Of a stretch of DNA of 15,433 nucleotides, positions 12,784 through 15,433 are shown one piece after another; position 1 is the stretch's first letter, and each line of letters opens with the position of its first letter. The notes under the pieces were generated by a model. It searched no databases and was not told where the DNA came from. It worked only from the letters and a program-made list of their open reading frames with translations. Origin of the DNA: JBLNDG01 sp050261415 (GTDB lineage: Bacteria; Bacillota; Clostridia; Lutisporales; Lutisporaceae). A program made the position numbers and the translations under genes. The stretch covers positions 1 through 15,433 of the forward strand of contig JBLNDG010000238.1 of NCBI GenBank assembly GCA_050261415.1, given 5' to 3'.

Positions 12784-13803
12784 ATGAAACATAGCAAATT
12801 TGCTGTAACAGCTTCGGCTGATTATCTGAACCAGGGGCTTAATGAACTGCAGGAGCTTGACCGCAGTTTAAAGACTGCCGCCCTGTTTGAATCGGGAGTG
12901 GCAATTATTGAGTCTGAACTTGATAAGGAAGCCTTTATAAGTATGATTAAGAAAGGCGGGACAATATTCATAAGGCACATACATCCGGTTGATTACACCG
13001 AAGCTGTTGACAGGGAAGATTTTCAAGAGGTCATTTCAGCGCTTAAGGGCTATGAGGGGCAGATCGGACATGGGGAAAAGGTTGCGGTACAAATCAGAAA
13101 GGGCAAAGGGGATTACTCCTTCAGCACTGCTGATATAAAAAACCGGATTGACAGGATTCTGACCGAAGAGTTCGGGGCAGAACCTGAAGTAAAGAAACCG
13201 GGAAAAATAATATCCATACTTCTGGATGGCGGCAAGTGCCATATAGGGCTTAGTACTCCGGAAGACAACCTTTCGAGTTGGTCAGGCGGGATGGTACACT
13301 ATAGGAAGAGTGATGATGATATATCCAGGGCAAAATACAAGCTGATGGAAGCTATTGAAGTATTTGATATAGACATGAGCAGGTTCGGAAATGCTTTGGA
13401 TCTCGGCGCAGCCCCGGGGGGATGGAGTTCAGTGCTGCTGGATTATGGGATAAAGGTTACCGCAGTGGATACCGGCGATATGGATAAGAGGCTTTATGAA
13501 TACCCGGGATTCAGATTCATAAAGACAAATGTCTCGGATATGGATCTGGGAGGAGAAATCTTCGACATCATGACATCCGATGTAAGCTGGAACCCAAAGA
13601 ATACTGCCAGGATGATAAATGCAGCAGCTGCGCATCTTAAGGATGGAGGCACTGCTGTGGTAACCTTGAAGCTTATGGGTGAAAAGGCAAGAAAAGCAAT
13701 CAAGGAAGTGACCGGGATATACCGGGAAATTTTCGATATTATAAAGGTAAAGCAGCTTTTCCATAATAGGGATGAGGTTACGTTATACCTCTACAAAAGG
13801 TGA
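12784..13803 (+). CDS. RlmM/FtsJ-type rRNA 2'-O-methyltransferase
   Basis: A 339-residue SAM-dependent methyltransferase. The C-terminal Rossmann domain (about 175-339) has the RrmJ/FtsJ signature: YKLMEA with K186, SAM-binding motif I LDLGAAPGGWS (205-215), D266 in TSDVSW, K296 in TLKLMG, and E331 in RDEVTLYLY. K186-D266-K296-E331 is the catalytic tetrad of 2'-O-ribose methyltransferases. The N-terminal half (about 1-160) resembles the RNA-binding/THUMP-like part of RlmM, which modifies C2498 of E. coli 23S rRNA. RlmM itself is a gammaproteobacterial enzyme; this protein belongs to the SAM-dependent RlmM-like group found in Firmicutes, so the exact target nucleotide is not certain. AAAGGGG is 9 bases before ATG 12784. 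Confidence 0.85.
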   Translation: MKHSKFAVTASADYLNQGLNELQELDRSLKTAALFESGVAIIESELDKEAFISMIKKGGTIFIRHIHPVDYTEAVDREDFQEVISALKGYEGQIGHGEKVAVQIRKGKGDYSFSTADIKNRIDRILTEEFGAEPEVKKPGKIISILLDGGKCHIGLSTPEDNLSSWSGGMVHYRKSDDDISRAKYKLMEAIEVFDIDMSRFGNALDLGAAPGGWSSVLLDYGIKVTAVDTGDMDKRLYEYPGFRFIKTNVSDMDLGGEIFDIMTSDVSWNPKNTARMINAAAAHLKDGGTAVVTLKLMGEKARKAIKEVTGIYREIFDIIKVKQLFHNRDEVTLYLYKR

Positions 13804-13874
13804 TAAATACAGGAAATATTATAAGGCAGACTGTATAAAATTAAGGGGAAAATGTATGGAAACGAGGTGTTTGA

Positions 13875-14798
13875 ATGAAAGCTAAAAGGCTGATACCTGG
13901 AGATACGTTGGGCTTGGTTGCTCCGGCAAGTCCCAGCGATGCAGACACGATATCGAAGATGATAGAAGGTATAACGCAGCTGGGATTCAAGCTAAAGGTA
14001 GGAGAATCAGTATATTCACAAAGGGGCTATCTTTCCGGAAATGACGAGCTTCGTGCACGGGATATAAACGAAATGTTCAGAGATAAAGAAGTGAGCGGGA
14101 TATTCTGCAGCAGGGGAGGGTATGGCTCTTTACGTATACTGGATATGCTGGATTACCGGCTGATCAAAAATAATCCTAAGGTATTCATGGGCTTTAGTGA
14201 TATCACTGTAATACTTAATGCAATATATAAAAAAACCGGGCTTGTTACCTTCCATGGTCCGGTTGGGGGAGCTTTTGCAAGGGATATGAACCGGGCAACA
14301 ATTACAGCAATGGAAAAGGCATTGGAATGCAGTGATGTTATTGGTGAAATTATGAACCCTCCTGCTTTTCCAATTAGGGTTATTGCCCCAGGTAAAGCTT
14401 CCGGCAGGCTGGTTGGAGGAAATCTTTCGATGGTAGCTGCTGCCCTAGGCACTGAGTATGAGATTGATACTAAAGACAGGATATTGTTCCTGGAAGATGT
14501 GGGAGAAGAGCCTTACAGAGTAGATAGGATGCTGCACCAACTCAAGCTTGCAGGCAAGCTCGATGACGCAGCGGGTATAATATTGGGCGACTGGAAGAAA
14601 TGCATACCGGAAAACCCTGAAAAGAGCCTCAGCCTTGAAGAAGTATTTGAAGATGTTTTTGCTGCTTTGGACAAACCGGTTCTGGCGGGCTATCAATTTG
14701 GCCACAGCAACACCAATTTGACTGTACCGGTGGGAGCCAAGGCGTCAATTGACACTTCCTCTAAGGCTTTCATTATTACGGAATCCGGTGTAGAGTAA
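13875..14798 (+). CDS. LD-carboxypeptidase, peptidase family S66
   Basis: A 307-residue serine peptidase of family S66. The catalytic triad is visible: S108 in MGFSDIT, E207 in FLEDVGEEPYRVDRM, and H277 in FGHSNTN. The opening GDTLGLVAPASP and the GIFCSRGGYGSLRILDMLD segment are typical. LdcA members cleave the terminal D-Ala from the muropeptide tetrapeptide in peptidoglycan recycling; MccF members cleave microcin C-like antibiotics. Sequence alone does not separate them, but the absence of an antibiotic cluster favours the recycling role. No signal peptide, so cytosolic. ATG 13875 has GAGGTG (13864-13869) 5 bases before. It lies 71 bases after the methyltransferase and may be part of the same transcript. 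A minute ORF overlaps its start (see findings). Confidence 0.9.
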   Translation: MKAKRLIPGDTLGLVAPASPSDADTISKMIEGITQLGFKLKVGESVYSQRGYLSGNDELRARDINEMFRDKEVSGIFCSRGGYGSLRILDMLDYRLIKNNPKVFMGFSDITVILNAIYKKTGLVTFHGPVGGAFARDMNRATITAMEKALECSDVIGEIMNPPAFPIRVIAPGKASGRLVGGNLSMVAAALGTEYEIDTKDRILFLEDVGEEPYRVDRMLHQLKLAGKLDDAAGIILGDWKKCIPENPEKSLSLEEVFEDVFAALDKPVLAGYQFGHSNTNLTVPVGAKASIDTSSKAFIITESGVE

Positions 14799-14857
14799 GG
14801 AAGGCTTTTAAAATAATTTTCAAATTTTGTTTAGAGTTTTAAAATAATGAAAAAATA

Positions 14858-14885
14858 TTGATAATGGTAATTTGTATGTTATAAT
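14858..14885 (+). promoter_or_regulatory. Sigma-A promoter of tig
   Basis: TTGATA (14858-14863, 5/6), 16-base spacer, and TATAAT (14880-14885) with a TG extension (TGTTATAAT). Transcription would start near 14892, giving a leader of about 130 bases. The leader has a TTTGGA/TCCAAG pairing (about 14928-14955), whose role is unknown. Confidence 0.75.
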
Positions 14886-15023
14886 ATAGGGGATTAAAAC
14901 AATTTATATCTATAAACAAGCATAATTTGGAGCTTTTTATAATAAATCCAAGTTTGCTTTAAATATTCACATGTCAAAAAACATTAGATAACTGCATAAC
15001 TATATATTTTAAGGAGGAGACAA

Positions 15024-15433
15024 ATGAGCTCAAAACTAGAAAAGATAGAAAACAATATTGCGACAATGGAGATAACAGTCACACCTGAAAAGCTTGAGGA
15101 AGGCATAATGAAATCATACCTCAAGAGTGTTAAGAAATTTAATATTCCTGGATTCAGAAAAGGAAAGGCTCCCAGGAAGATTATAGAAAGATATTATGGT
15201 GAAGCTGTATTTTTTGAAGATGCAATAAATTATGTATGCCCGGAAGCATATGATGAAGCGGTGAAGGAACACAATATCAGTCCTGTAGATCGTCCCGATA
15301 TCGATATCATTGAAATCGAAAACGGTAAAGGAATAGTGTTCAAGGCCACTGTAACCGTTAAGCCGGAAGTTACTCTGGGCGAGTATAAAGGAATAGAAGT
15401 AGCTAAAAAAGAGTATAATGTAACTGACGAGGA
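15024..15433 (+). CDS. tig: Trigger factor, N-terminal part (partial)
   Basis: The first 136 residues of trigger factor, cut by the window end. The ribosome-binding domain carries the signature FNIPGFRKGKAPRKIIERYYG (in part: GFRKGK at about residues 44-49), the loop that docks on ribosomal protein L23 beside the exit tunnel. This ATP-independent chaperone and prolyl isomerase receives nascent chains in the cytosol. Strong AAGGAGGAG (15011-15019) precedes ATG 15024. In related Clostridia tig is followed by clpP and clpX; whether that holds here lies beyond the window. Confidence 0.96.
   Translation, partial: MSSKLEKIENNIATMEITVTPEKLEEGIMKSYLKSVKKFNIPGFRKGKAPRKIIERYYGEAVFFEDAINYVCPEAYDEAVKEHNISPVDRPDIDIIEIENGKGIVFKATVTVKPEVTLGEYKGIEVAKKEYNVTDE

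Overview
The window looks like a chromosomal segment of a low-GC, spore-forming Firmicute of the class Clostridia, probably near the Ruminiclostridium / Acetivibrio (Clostridium thermocellum) group. This is inferred from the AT-rich intergenic DNA, GGAGG ribosome binding sites, sigma-A promoters, a YhcN/YlaJ-type spore lipoprotein, an orphan MASE3-PAS sensor kinase of the sporulation-kinase type, a long TGS-uridine-kinase fusion, and a trigger factor gene at the right edge. No taxonomic search was possible.

Layout. 1-1010: the end of a polysaccharide deacetylase gene, then a complete metallo-beta-lactamase-fold (RNase Z-like) hydrolase. 1060-1260: a complete tRNA-Lys(CTT) unit with consensus promoter and terminator. 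1260-2100: a gene-poor stretch of decayed DNA holding a C-terminal fragment of a tyrosine recombinase, hairpins and a doubtful small membrane ORF; it looks like the scar of an element once integrated near the tRNA. 2196-4065: a membrane-anchored protein with an excisionase-like domain, an unrecognised 106-residue protein, and a CPBP-family membrane protease homologue. 4075-4794 (minus): a HAD phosphatase. 5097-7316: a 739-residue MASE3-PAS-PAS-HisKA-HATPase kinase with Spo0A-box-like sites upstream. 7472-8311 (minus): an AIM24/TIGR00266 protein. 8686-10350: a TGS/uridine-kinase-like nucleoside kinase. 10496-11215: a spore lipoprotein with a Gly/Tyr/Thr/Asn repeat region. 11472-12337: an EamA (DMT) transporter gene broken by one nonsense codon and two frameshifts. 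12398-14798: DUF2500 membrane protein, RlmM/FtsJ-type rRNA methyltransferase and S66 LD-carboxypeptidase on the same strand, likely partly co-transcribed. 15024-15433: start of tig (trigger factor).

Most genes are housekeeping, envelope or sporulation related, in small transcription units bounded by clear intrinsic terminators. I did not find a defence system, CRISPR array, prophage or biosynthetic cluster. The most unusual signal is a 48-bp hairpin element present twice (8449-8496, and inverted at 11241-11288). The two copies differ at five positions, and in one orientation all five either lie in a loop or turn a Watson-Crick pair into a G-U pair, which suggests a structured RNA element rather than a simple DNA repeat. 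Second in interest are the recombinase remnant beside the tRNA, the multiply broken transporter, and the membrane-anchored excisionase-like protein.
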